Source of the DNA: Helochares maculicollis
Lineage: Eukaryota; Arthropoda; Insecta; Coleoptera; Hydrophilidae
Assembly: GCA_033557835.1 (NCBI GenBank)
Contig: JAWQRO010000363.1
Span: forward strand, 1 to 41,376
DNA length: 41,376 bases
Direction: 5' to 3'
The translations under genes were made by a program, and so were the position numbers. Of this stretch, positions 23,701 to 37,136 are shown piece by piece. The stretch's first letter is position 1. Every line of letters starts with the position of its first letter. The notes under the pieces are model-generated. The model worked only from the letters and a program-made list of their open reading frames with translations. It searched no databases and was not told the DNA's origin.

Positions 23701-25400
23701 TGCGGCTTAAATAAAGTCTGGAAATTGGTAGAGGCACTCGCAACTCGATGTAACAATTTCAGAACTTACCTCTTGGGCGGGTCCATTTGATCATGATTCT
23801 AAAGGCTTAAAAACACAATGCAGTAGCGAGGACCGGTGCACAGTGGTTTTATTTATCAGTACTTCGATCGCGGCTACTGATCTCCATCCGAACAATCTCT
23901 TCAGCTACTTCTCCTCCTCGGACTTGTCGAGCCCGACCTCCACATTCAATACTCTCTCAACAATGTAAATTGTATTGCGATGACTTATGAGTATCTTCCT
24001 ACCAGGCTGGGCAAACCGCAGCAGAGCAGCGAAAGGACCGGCTGAAGTCACATCTCAAATCGGTTTCGTGGGGCAGGCTTAGGTTTTTATCTGCACTTTC
24101 CAGTGGAATTATATTGGCTTGAAGAACTTAACTGAAATTCTAATTTTATTAAAACGTGCTAACACAATATTTTTATTATATTATCTTATTGCCAGAGATT
24201 ATATTTTCTACGACGTTCGTGTAAAATCGAATTGTTATTTATATTCTTAATATTGCATGTAAGTGACTGCTCCTCGTTAGTCAGGTGCGTCAACATATTT
24301 ACCCCACAAACCGTCTTAAAAATTTCTATGTTCGTTACGTAATGTCGGTATGCAAAGTCGAAGGTGACAAAAGAAGTTCTATTTCCAAGCCCAAACAAAG
24401 AAGTTCGGTCCGCCCCGCTTAGGGGGTCCTCGCTTTCTTCAATCCTCCTCTGGAAGGCGCACTGCTCTGCGGTATGCCCCTTTGCAATGTTAGAAATTTT
24501 AGCTTGCATGCAAAAGCATAAGAAATATTTGACTGCCATGTGATTTAATATTCTATAACTAGTATACAGTACACGTGAAATAACGAAGGGGGGTCAGCCA
24601 GTCACGTGATGTACCGATTTTTTTCTGCCACCTAAGTTTTATTTCAGTACGGCACGTTTCAAAAAGATGGAATATAGCGGTAAATTGTTGTAATTTATAA
24701 TTTGCAACGCGGCAACTAAAATGGTAGCGGACTGTTTACACATTCTGGAATTTATTTAAATAATTCAAACGAATGCAAAGTGCGATCTTGACAGCCGCTG
24801 CTCAGCTTGAAGTGCTTCTATTAATAATTTCAACTTAATTTCGTATTTTTTATACTTTCATCGCACTTAATCACAATAAATCATCATTTAAGATATTATT
24901 ATACTTTCGCAAAAGTTTTCAACAGCGTTTTGCAACTTTTACGGAAAGTAAAAGGAACGCTTTTCATTTTCAGCTCATTTCAGCTCTTATAAGGTTGTCT
25001 ATGTGACCGCTTCAGCAGCGCATCCAGAAAAACATTAGTCGAGAACTAAATGACCATCAATAATCAGCAATATCATCATCGCATCGGATCCAGAAGCTGA
25101 AGTAAAGTGAACCTGTCAATTTATCAATGGAACCATCAAAACTTGCTAAGTGGTTTTCCATTTGTCTATAACGTCCATCACGGTTTGAGCCATTCCTCAA
25201 TTCAATCACGGAGCAATCAATAACCTACTTTAATTACACATCGAATTGTTTGTGAGAGTTTTAAGTGACTTACAAGCAGCTAAAACCAGCCCTGGCTTTG
25301 TGGATGAGCAGCATCTGAAGCTGCCAGCAACCGGCCGCAAAGGAATTCCCAGATTTGAGATGCATGTGCGATAAGGGTCCCTTTTTTATTTCTTATTTCT
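23701..25400. promoter_or_regulatory. Mixed-composition block, possible regulatory DNA
   Basis: Composition is more balanced than in the surroundings, for example 23760-24080 and 24980-25380. An inverted Sox-like pair ACAAT..ATTGT lies at about 23960-23973, a Runt-type AAACCGCA at about 24007, and CACGTG at about 24604. One ATG-started minus frame of 117 codons (24539-24186) has no recognisable domain or signal peptide and is probably chance. Regulatory function is inference. Confidence 0.25.
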
Positions 25401-28400
25401 AGTGGGTACTTTTACGCCACTATTACAGGCGGTTTTGAAAGCGCATCCATTGCATCACTTAAACCATTCGAATTTTCAGGCTATAGCAAAATAAACAATT
25501 CGCTTGTGTGTTTAAGATTGATTCAAAGAACGGATTGTATAATAATAGTTGGTAATAAAATAAACAAATTAACAACCTACTTAGCTTCTGTTCAAGACGT
25601 ATGTAAATTTAGCTCATAATTATTCATCAACTTTATTCACATCTTCTGGTGCTTGCTAACTGATGATAGTGTAACAGGTTGCATAGTCCTACTAATTAAA
25701 AGAGTTAAATGTTGTGTGTGTATGTTAGATATTCAGTAGATTCTTCATAACATATCAAAATGATTAATCAGGTCTTGTCATAAATTATAATATCATTAAT
25801 TTGTATTTGTCTAAAAGTGCGTTTGCATTATTGCATTATTTATTCAGTTAATTTCATTTTACTGCTTTTGTTCATTTATTTTAGTTATATAGCAGCCGCT
25901 ACTTTTGTTTCGTTGATGCTGGGTGAGATATCACTTCTAATATAAATATTTATATTGACAGTTTGTAACGGTTGAATAACATTTATAAATTGGTTAGGAT
26001 ATAAATTTAAAATGTTGACTTTTTACTTTGTTATCTTTAAATTGTTGTTGACATTTTATATTTTAATAAATTTTCTATAAAGTCTTAGGATTATAATTTT
26101 TTATTTTCTCACTTAATTGAGCTTATTACCTGTACATGTATAATCAAAGAGCCGATGCGTTATGTGTTGCTCAGATAAAATAAAATCATATTTAATAACG
26201 CATTCATAATGTTACTTTAAATGCGATTCTTTCGTACCATCGAAATCAGGTAATTTAAACCATTGACTCTTCGTAATTTGCGCAAAATAAGCAGTTGTGT
26301 TGATTTTAGATCTTTATTAAATATAACGAACTTGTACTTTGGTCATTTTCTACGTTAAACAGTTCTTACATTTATCAAGACAAACTGTAGCGTTTCACTA
26401 GTTCGATTTTCTGGCTGTAGCTTTGTTATTACTTCGAATTTTTATTAGTATACGTCAGTTAAACAAGTACGATGTCGGCTGCCTGGCGTCTTGTTGAATT
26501 GCAACCCATCAGCTCTACGGCTACCAATGTGCCAGACAAATGACAACGGGTCATTTCTAGGTCCCTTGGGTATTTGGTTGGACCGAAGAATGTAGCCTGA
26601 TAATGTTTTCTGTGATTTTATTTTGTGAGCGCCTATCAATAATTTTTAACCTAAATACATTAAGCTTCTTTTAGACGTAGTTTACAAATTATATTCGGAA
26701 TTTTAATGAATTCTTTAGTTTTTGATTGAAAAAAATGTTGCACGCTTGAGCTGAGATAACTAGTGCAAAACGACACGTGGTTTTACCGATCAACCATAAT
26801 GCAATTCCTTCTATAGGTACAAGGTTTCTACGTGCTAAAGTAATTGTAGCCAAACGCTGATCCGAATACTCTATTCAGATTAACGTTTTTCTTGTAGCTA
26901 TACCCGTAAAACTTGCAAATTGTAGGGAAGCATTGCAAATAGTTTTAGAAAAATACATCAAAAATGCAATTTTCATTTATTATATTTTAGTTGACGTTTT
27001 ATTAACAGTATTTGACCAAAACCAATTAAAATTTTATATAATTTTTGAATGTGAATCCACAAATAGTTATTGTTTTTCCATAAATCGTTGTTCTTTCAAA
27101 CACGGTATACATATTCTGAAGCTACTGCTTTGCCATTAAGTATGCAAATAAATAAAATTGATTTATGGATTTATGATTTTGGTATTGGAAATGAAAGCCC
27201 AAACAGCAAAATGTCAAACATGACAATATTAAAAATAAAATATGCGTTGCAGACTCTCCTGTCTTCCGTGAAATTTATATAAAGCAAATGATTAAAATCT
27301 AGCAGGTAGATTTGTTTCTGCTTAAATGATAGCGATAAATTTATCCTGCGACAACAAATAAAAATTGACTACAAACACACTTATAAATGGCGCAACCTGC
27401 ACTATTTGATTTATGCCATTATTATATGTAATTATGTAATAATTTTCCTTACAGCGGTGTAATCTTTGTCAATCGATATTGTTATTGTAGCTACTTGCAA
27501 TACAACTACTCTATCGATAAAGATATTTTTAGATACTTATTATTTAATATCATGCATATAAATATAGTATAAAACGTAAGTACTTACAGGTTGAATGCTC
27601 ATCAAGATGCTTCTATAGCTTCCTTCAGTTCTGACGTTGAGGCTTTCTCAATTTGCTTTCAAATGGCAGATTGTATTCTTCAGAGAGACAACTTGATTCA
27701 ATAATTTCTACACACATAAAAAAGTACAGAATTGCAGATATAAGGAACAGTAGAAGCGTCAAGAGATTGACTCAATCCACAGTGACATTTTGTGTTGACC
27801 TCCCTGCATCTTTGCTTAACGCCATCAATAAAACCTTGAATTCGGATAAGGCATAATAATCCTTGTTTGAGGTTTTCCCTTTAGCTCTTGGAATTACAAA
27901 TTCGAGAATTCCATCATACAGTTGTCTTAATTTATTGACACGAAGTGCTTTTCATTATGTATGATTTTCTAAGCATTCCTTTAAATGGACTTTCCAAAAG
28001 TGGCTACAATTAATTAACTTCTAATCTACCAACTTAAGATACCGACTGGAATTATATAAAATTGTGTAATTTTGCAGCTTTACATAAAATATTTTTTACC
28101 CCATAAGGCCCGAACTGGAATTTATAGTGCTGTAATTTCCTTCTCAGGCGAAGCAGTGAATTTTAACTGATTTGAAAATTGCTAGAAACCAATATTTATG
28201 TCCATGTAAAAATGATGAGATATTAATTGAAGCCTAAAACTGTATTTATTTTCCTAATTTTCACTAATGAAAGTATCACTCTAACAATATAACTTGATCA
28301 TCTGAAAAGTCGACAGAAAACAGTTTCGGTTCATTGCTTTGCCCACTTATTATTGGACTCTGATACACGTACACCAGATCACCAGCTAGTATTAATCAAA

Positions 28401-29230
28401 TTTTAGATACATAAGAACAATTTTGTTTGACACTTAACTGAAGTACTTACCTGCTTATATACAAAACTAAATTCTCGCCCAAGCTGCTAAAACAAGCATA
28501 TTACAACTAATACAAAATTCACAACGTATTCTTTTGAAGTTTTTTTAAACTTGAGGGCTATGATTTACATAAATGGCATTTTAACATCCAGCAAAGTTTG
28601 CAACGTCATTGATGTCGTTCAAATCTGTGAGAGAGAATAGCCAATCATCAAAGCAGATCTTTTATTTTCTTCCTTTAATTGTATCACAGCATTAAATATT
28701 GTCAAAATACGAATCTAAGACTCAAAAGAGAAAATATGGTGACAAGTTTTAAATCAGCAACAAATTGAATTACATGTTTATGTTTTAATAAAGACTGAAC
28801 AACGAATCCAACAGATTACCTCTTAAATTTGGTTCAAACGCGGTTAATCGAGCTCCAAATGCGCTAATGCAAAGCCATAAACTTGATATATGCAAAAATC
28901 AAAATCGCTTAACCTACGATGGCCACGGTATCAGCGCCTGTACATAGATAGGTGAGTAAATCTACTATTTATGCATATACAGATTAAATTAAACAATTTA
29001 CATAATAATACGAGAGTGAATATAAAATTTCCATTGTATCCACGCATTTAGATTTTGAATGTAGTAAATAATAAAATATAGCAGAGTGTACTGTGCAAAT
29101 ATTGATATTCGGTTTGGGTGCATTAAAAAACGTTTTAAATGTAAATAATGCGAACGTTCAAAAAGTGACGAGTAAATATTTGCTCATTATAAAAAATGTT
29201 CTCCACTAACAATTCCGTTTCTAGCAAACT
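25401..29230. other. AT-rich gene desert
   Basis: No gene or transposon recognised. An octamer ATGCAAAT lies at 27142-27149. A short balanced-composition patch at about 26440-26640 has a 64-codon minus frame without a domain. A patch at about 28840-28950 (CGGTTAATCG, GCTAATGCAAAG) could be regulatory. Confidence 0.45.
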
Positions 29231-29329
29231 TTGTCCTAAATGAGCGCGCCGTAAAATTCCTTCCAGACAAAATCCAATACGACAATTAGTTCCTACTGAG
29301 CTGATTTGATATAAAGATTCACTCGAGAT

Positions 29330-29560
29330 TCAAATGAAAGAACTATCGGCGATTAGACGTAAGCAATTAGGATTAATTACGCTCAATATTGTTACAGTTT
29401 TATTTTATGGGGGTTTATAATAAGGGTATCAACTGATTTGTCGCATCTTTGATTTCAGCGTTATATTTTTATTAGGCGCAATAAGGGCTGATTAATGGTT
29501 GTAATCTGAATAAATTTATGCGTTTGATTTGAGCTTGTTTCAATGATGGAGACATTATGT
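29330..29560. promoter_or_regulatory. Homeodomain/Cad/TCF/Sox motif cluster, candidate enhancer
   Basis: Within 230 bases are CAATTAG (29364), GGATTA (29370-29375) overlapping TAATTA (29374-29379), ATTGTT (29388-29393), TTTATAA (29414-29420), CTTTGAT (29447-29453), TTTATTA (29468-29474) and ATTAATGG (29491-29498). These resemble sites for Antp-class and Otd-class homeodomains, Sox, Caudal/Abd-B and TCF. Dense mixed sites of this kind are usual in developmental enhancers. AT-rich DNA produces such sites easily, so confidence is limited. Confidence 0.3.
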
Positions 29561-32500
29561 ATAATTCAATATTCCTTTTTATTCCATTTGCACTTTGCGC
29601 CTTTCCCACACAGCACAAAATTCAACGAACATTTTTGTACCTTACCAACTTAATTTATGTTTACCTTTTTCTTATATCCTCTTCCTTTCAGTAAAACAGA
29701 CAAGGCTCTTTAATACATCCGTATTTATTAATTAAGACCACCATTTTCCTTAGCTGCTTTACCCGTTCTAGAAGTAATTAGTGTGTATTTTTACGGTCAC
29801 ATGACGTTTATTAAAGGATTATTTCGATTTATGTGCCGTTTTTTTAGATTTAGTTCCGTTCGAGCTTTTTTAACTAAAACTTATTCAGAGGCAAATAGTT
29901 GGCAATTACAGGCAATGATAAAAAATAATTGACTTTCTCATTAACATTCTGTTACAGGGTATTTTGTTAATAATAGTTAATTTGTTTGCGTTTGCTTTTC
30001 AGTGGGTTAACGACACATACGTTTCGTCCTGCATGGGCTCGCGAGTTTCTACTACAAAATCGAGAATTATATTCTAGCTTTTAAAATACTAATTAGAAAA
30101 TATGCATAATTTCATTAATGCGATAACGCCAAGACAGCATTTTATATTTATATAAGAGCGCTGCCTGCGGTATAAGATTTATGAATTTTATTATAATAAC
30201 AACTTAATATATCTTGCGACCTGACACATATACCAAGGCTGTAATAAATTCACTAATTAAATTTTACACACTGCCTCTATGGTATGCTAGTCATAATTTT
30301 TCCGTTGCTTTTTGATTTTAGCGCTACTTACTGATTTTTACATTTTATTACTTATGTTAGTGATTGATGTTGTTGACTTTATTGTTTCATCTCTTGGCAA
30401 TTGAACAACTCATTCTATTTTGCCTATTTCTGCGTCTAATTCGTACTTTTATTTAAACATTCTCATTAGCGCCGTTTTGTTGATGCTCACTTAATTTTCT
30501 CTATGGTTACTTTACTATATTTACAGGAAAAGGCTTTATATAACGATTTTCTAATAGGTTATTATATTAGCTAAACGGTTGAAAGGATTGTTATAGAAAC
30601 CGTTTATGTCCCTACCTTACCAAATTTAAACTGCAGTTCAGCACAAAGGGGTTGGTAGGTTCGAATATACGTAGTAGTTGCCCTTTGTATTATGGTACAG
30701 AGCGACTGCTGCGCCTATTATATTGTTATAGAGTCAAGGGTGTTTGGTAATTTATTATATTAAAGGTAACATGAGTTGCACAATGAGTTGTGGGGGAGGA
30801 TATGGAGGTCGTTACTGTGCAATTAGTCATTTTGAACAATCCTGATCACATGAAACAGTCGCGATATGAAGAATGGTAAATCAAGTGCCCAAAATGGCTA
30901 ACACCTAACAGGAACAATAATATAAAATCTGTGCGGTTTGAATTAATTGTATGGGTTATAAATGTTATCAGCTCACTCATTGGAAGAAGAATTTTCACTA
31001 ATTCACTAATTTATATTGTTTAAATTTTTATCAGAGGCCATAAATTTTGGTGGAGTGGCATTTTGATCTTGCTCGATTCGCCGAGTCTTGGAACGGTGAC
31101 CCATTGTATTCAAGTTTTGCTGCAACACTCAAACTTACCGTAGTTTCTATTGCTTTTGATCTTTTTATCGGTATGTCTACTTCCTTTCAAAATTCCTGTG
31201 ATGCTCACTTCCATACATATTTTTATTTACATTTTCCACGCATATTTTATTTCCATCTACCGTGTTTCGTCCTAATTCTTACTTTTATACTTACCGTCAT
31301 TAAGTACTTAATACGCAAAATCCTTCGCAATCGCTTGGGAATCAAACATACTGCATTCCATATTAAAACAACGCATCGCGTTGTGCTGCCTTAAGAACAA
31401 TTGTACATCTAATTTCTTAATGTATGATTTAGTACACTTTTCTATTTACAGCGCGTGCATATATGTATCATGTCCGTAAACTGTGTAATTTGCAATTTGC
31501 ATCTATAGCCAAACGCAACAAAAAATTAACCACGGGCATCACCTCAAAAGAAGAGTAAATGATATTTTAATTGATTTAATGCGCTTGTTACTGTTATTTA
31601 ACTCAATTAAATACCATTTAGCAAAATAACTACTCCGTTTAAATTAGGGTTGAGAAATTGATTAAAATAATTTAGAAAAAAACGACCCGAGAAGCAGTTA
31701 CTTCCAACTTTTCCCACTATTCCAAAAAGTTGATACTTTTGACCACATACACGAGAATGTTACCATAGCTGTTGGTTTATTATTTCGTACGCATTAACGA
31801 TATTACCGGCGTATAGACTTCTTCTTTATGCCTATACATTCTGTCCTAGACGAGATTTCCATACATGATTTTTTTCTAGCATGCAAATATTTCTTGTGCA
31901 TAGTATATTGCGTACTGACGCAGCAACGTTACTTCAATGAAGCCTCATTGCAAAACACCGGCGCTAAACAACTCTAAATAACAAAACAAATATTTAGCGT
32001 GACGTCTAGCCTATCACAGAAGTTCATATACCCCCTTTGTGCCTACGCGAAGCTCTTTGACATTGTTTTTATTTAGTAATTAGTTGGCACCTTTTGTTTT
32101 CGCTCCTGCAAACTAAACACACGTAAAATTAATAACCAGCGCAAATATACCTAAGATATTAGTCCCCCAATATATGTGTGCATTTTTATCTACCTATAGC
32201 GGATCTACCTATTCGTTTAACCTTCTCAGAATCGTGTTCTTCATTTCGGCCTGACTGCGGCTCTGAGGAGTTCTTTTAGTAAACCCGAGCCTCAGGCGTA
32301 GTTAAGATTACTAGCAAGACCGCTATCGGAACGCTGGCTGCTCTGTAGGAACGAGCTAACAAAAATCTTGCCTAAACTTGGGTGTAACATGGCTAATAAG
32401 CTTCTATTAGAAATGCGAGGGAATCGAAATCAAGATCTGGCCAATTTTTTTAATGGGAAGATTGCTGCAAATTGGTGTTTTGTATTCGGAACAGAAAATG

Positions 32501-35500
32501 CAACTTAATCATTTTACTCAGCAAAATATGATTCATCGAATGGATGTTTTTGCCAATGGATGCATACCAATCTAAATACAGATCGTATAGCATGGAAATC
32601 CTATATTGCCATATGCAAACCGAAACTTTGCACCTAATAGAAAATAGTGCAAAACTGTTCATTCAGTGAAGCATAATAACCTATGTTGATAAAAACTATA
32701 TTATAATAGTGCAGTTTAGTGCACAATTACTTTTATGGCGTCTGCGTTATATAGTATAGCTGAATTTTTAACGATAATTTGCAAAAGAAACAGTGACTAT
32801 ATGCAAGCTAAATTGCGCTAAGCGCCTCCATCATGTTAGCAAATAGGGCTGAAATCAAAGAAAAGTCCTTTTAAGACGCACTCGAGAAATCACTGGAAGT
32901 CACGTTGTTAGTTGCAAGAGCAAAAAATTTGAATTTGCTTATTACATAGTATGAAACTACAAAACTAAACAGTGGGAGCATAGGAATGCATTAAAAAAAT
33001 ATAGTGAATCAAAGGACAGCCCGCAAAAACTTGAAGACCCTAATAAAATTGACTTCTAACACCAGCCTCTCAGTTGTAAACGGTTCGTAGTTGGAGAAGT
33101 CGGAATAGCCGATTCTGAGAATATGTAAGAAAAACCCTCAGCACAGATAATCGTCCCATTTGCACTCGAAGAACGAACTATTTTTAATAACTATTAACTA
33201 CCTCAACTAAAGAAATAATTTGTACTGTACCAATTTAAGAGGTGTGCAGAAATCTCCAAATTTCAAAAATTCCCACAAGTCTTGCTTTTTAGCAAGATAA
33301 AATTTACAGGAATTAAAGTTTAGCAATTTCAACTAATGGCTCAGTTTGTCTATATTTCTCTACCCATCATTCTCCTGTCGTCTAGCAGACTTCAGGACTG
33401 ATTTGTGTCAGTTGCTTTAGTTTATAATTACTTATTACTGACTTTTCATTTCTAGAATTTGATCTCTTAAGAAGTTTGACTATTAAGCTCAGAATGCTAG
33501 CATTGTAATGTAGCAGTTGGGGAAGTCTAGAAAGCGAGGCAGTTGCTGAGGGAAACAATTTTTTCTAGCCCTTTTTCTATACTAATGTTTAAGTATCCAG
33601 GCAACATCTTTTAAGATGCATACAAGTTTTTGACATAGCTTTTATTCTTGGATATCTTAAATATACTTGTTAATCTTACAGCAACGAAACAAAATCTAAT
33701 ACAGATTAATTAGTTAGTATTGGTTAAAAGGTAAATCTAACTTTCTACCAACGATTTTTAAACAAATCCACTACAAAGACCTTCTTGTATCCCTGGTAAA
33801 ATGTAAAAATGACCGAAGCTTAACTCTAAGTATCAATTAAACTAAATATGGTTTTGGTTTTCTTACAAAGTTTTTAGATTTCATCGTTCAGCTGTCAACA
33901 ATAAAGTCTACAAGAACTAATCCATGTTTTTTACAGACTACATGGCCAATATATAACTGTTTTTCTGAATCAACTTTGTTATAAAAGTCGCTAGATTTTG
34001 TCCAAAATTTTACAAAGATAGAATTGTATTCTTCAATACCAAACAATTGTTTCATAAGCTATATCGTTACAGAGACCAAGAGACAAACTTTCAGACGCTG
34101 TAATGAAGTATTTACAGAATCATGTTAATACTATTTATAAACAAAATTTACTTGTTTCTAAATTTTTAATATTGCATCACACATATTAACTTTTAAAGAA
34201 GAAAATTGCAAAAATGGATAACTTCATTTGACATTACAGTCCTGTCTTACAGAAAATATTTTCTTGTAGAATCTACAGTTTCCTAACAAAATGTTTTAAT
34301 AATCATTACTTTTTTTATTAAATTACTCACAGCATTTTAAAAGTGACTATTGTAGAGCTTTTAATGTGAAGACGAATTTATAGACGTAAAGAGTGTTGGT
34401 GGTAAACAATGCAAATAAATACTACACCGCCCAATGCGCACAGGAAACTACTCTTCAATAATAAATTGTTAGACGAATGATGAATTACATGTTCGATGCA
34501 AGAACATCCATCAAATGATGATCATCGTTTTTGAAACAATATATAATAAGCCTTGCTGGGAGTTAACTGTTACACATGAAACTGTAGTAGCAAAACGTAA
34601 AATTACTTTGTTCTTATTACTTAGCCAGACATCAAACTATTACGATTTTATGTATGATTGAGCAATCCCGTTTACCATTCAATAAACTGCCAAAAGGCTT
34701 GTTCTGATAGGATCGGTAATATAGGAACCATCCACTAGGAAGGGAAGAAAAGAATAAATTAGCAGCACAACTAAAAATTGCAAATTTTTAGATAATTCTA
34801 CTAAAGCTCTCACTAAATTAAGTGCAGTTACTCCAACAAAATAAGATTCATTACTAGTCTTAATATACCAGCAGTGTAAGAACTAAGTAAATACTATTTG
34901 ATAGTCATAAAAGTAAGAATGCTCAAGGAACAAAATTATTTTTGCTAAATCCTGAATAGAAAATTAAAAGTTTGGTTGAGAATTTCATAAGTGAAATTAG
35001 CGAAGAATATTAAATTGTGATTTTTTTACAGGTTATTCCAAATTGTAGTCATTGAAAACATTAATAAGCATGCAAATAATTAGTACGACATTTAAATGGA
35101 ACGCTGCACATGCACAAGCTGCAGACAAATCGCATGATTAAATCTATCATGTTTATGACTGATTTCCTAGTCAATATTCAATCCCGACAATAGGTTTGTG
35201 AATTATAGAATAAAATACACGTTCAAAGAATCTTCAACTTTTTAAACATATTTTTTTAGCAATAATAGGAAAGCATTTCTTAGCTTGTTTACAAATAACG
35301 TTAGACAGAGGCTACTGTGCATAGAAGCTGTATAACAAGCAGTTTATGGAGAAACAATAGATATTTATAACGCAAATAATTGACAAGAAACAAGCAAGAC
35401 TCTATTGACATGATTTTCTGTTTAAAATGAATAATTTCCTAGGAAGTACTTATTTAATTAAATGTCGCGTGGTCACTGCAACTACTTTGAAGAACCGCTT

Positions 35501-36246
35501 CACTTTCAATGTTTTTATTCAATTGAAACTTATCATAAACTGAGCATTTAATGAAAATAATAGTTAGCAATCACAACAGTACTTTCATAAAAGGCAATCA
35601 ATTGAACATTGTAAACTGTACCACAAACTGCAGTCTCAACGAACTACTAATACTAAGCATATATTAAGTAATAATTTGTTTCAACCAAACATGCAAAAAT
35701 ACATCCCTTGACCAATGTTTTATTATACACCAGAAGTAAAATAAATATTTTAAAAATTGCAACCATGCGCAATTCTTGAATGAAATGAGTATGGATTAGG
35801 CGAAAGAGAACATGATCAATTTGTTGTAGAAACACTCATGTAAAACTTTTTTAAACAATTTACTAAATAGGTGAGAAACTTTCAAACCTTCAGCGGACGA
35901 AACATAAACACGCCTAAAATCGCATAATACAACTCATAAACCGCAAGTTTACAGTAAATATAAAAATAATAAACATGTCACAAGTCGACGTATTTACGAC
36001 TAAACAATTTATTTTATTATACATGATATAAAACAGCTAATACTGTATTTTATGTCTTATATATTTCTTATTTTGCTATTCCAACATCCTATCCTAAACA
36101 AGACGGTATCAAAACGAATACTACACAACCAAATAATAAATAAAAGACAGGAGTTATTTTTTAAAACTTTCTTTTATTCATATAAATTTATTACTTTTGC
36201 TTATAATGTTGTTATGTACATAAATTTTACAGACTTCTTTATACAC
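29561..36246. other. AT-rich gene desert downstream of vvl
   Basis: No gene or transposon recognised. Octamer sites are unusually frequent here: 31495-31502, 31881-31888, 34409-34416 and 35070-35077. A POU/homeodomain-like run ATGCATAATTTCATTAATG lies at 30102-30120. A 115-codon plus frame at 31047-31394 starts at TTG and has no domain, so I leave it as non-coding. Confidence 0.45.
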
Positions 36247-36371
36247 ATCAATTTTTATTTATTCTTATAAATCAAATTTTATCTTCAAGAAATCAGATTT
36301 TATTATTATGAAATCAACTTTTATCCATGCGAGATCGATTTTATCCAAGCGGGATCAATTTCATTTCGAGC
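36247..36371. repeat. Degenerate 20-21-bp tandem repeat
   Basis: Successive units align with the pattern AAATCAATTTTATC plus about 7 variable bases: 36269-36289, 36290-36310, 36311-36331 (21 bases each), 36332-36351 and 36352-36371 (20 bases each). A more diverged unit lies before 36269, and fading similarity continues past 36371. On the vvl strand the array contains AATAAATAAA near 36263-36254. Origin and function are unknown. Confidence 0.7.
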
Positions 36372-36889
36372 AAATCCTCATTTACCAAAATTCGTTATTA
36401 ACAAGTCTATTTTCATCTCCGCGAACTTCCTCGTTACAGATTACATCGTTACAATTAATTCATCATTAAGTATAAACGTTTTTAATAGTAGATTTTCACC
36501 TTCACATTTTAATTTTACGATTACTTTCGTACAATAGAATCCACCAATCATCTTTAATCCCTTCAAAACAATTTCGAGCCATAACAAATCAGCAATTTTG
36601 AATTACGAGCCAAACTTTAATTCACACCGATTTAAAATTTCGTTGTTTTAAACATTTAGTTGGATTTAAACTATTTTGTGTTAGTTTAAGCGCGTTGGCA
36701 ACAGCTACATGTTCTCTACTCGTAGGTAAAACTGGTTTTTTTACATGGTTACTTTGGTATTTCTGTATAACTGTGGGGTCTCGAAATATAAGAGAGGAAA
36801 GCTCCTCTGAAAGTAGAAAGCAAAACGAACAGGTGCCTTTTGACGTGTGTTGTTGAGCAGGCAGCAAAATGACAACACAAAGAGCAATA

Positions 36890-36908
36890 GAGAGAGAGAA
36901 AGAGAGTA
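36890..36908. repeat. GA-rich microsatellite
   Basis: AGAGAGAGAGAAAGAGAG is a short GA run of the type bound by GAGA factor in flies; it may also be simple slippage. Confidence 0.6.
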
Positions 36909-37136
36909 AATAAATATGAAAAAGGGACTCACCGCCATCATCAAGATTTCCCAAAGTCACTAGGTAATTCACATGTAGCCAGCCTTTGCACCCCTAAACG
37001 CATTTCAGCATCAATTTTGTAACAAGGGATTTTTGTATGAGGTTTTGATGATGATAAATAATGAGAGTAAGAATATTTTTAGAAACATCTCGTTTTAATG
37101 CACACCGTACAACGATATAGATATAATAATAATAAA

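Noticed and set aside
24186..24539. 117-codon ATG-started minus-strand frame
   Set aside because: No domain, signal peptide or supporting context; a length possible by chance in a 41-kb window.
30655..30672. GGTTCGAAT resembling a tRNA B box
   Set aside because: No matching A box or acceptor stem upstream.
31047..31394. 115-codon plus-strand frame with hydrophobic stretches
   Set aside because: It starts at TTG, has no homologue I recognise and its hydrophobicity follows from T-rich codons.
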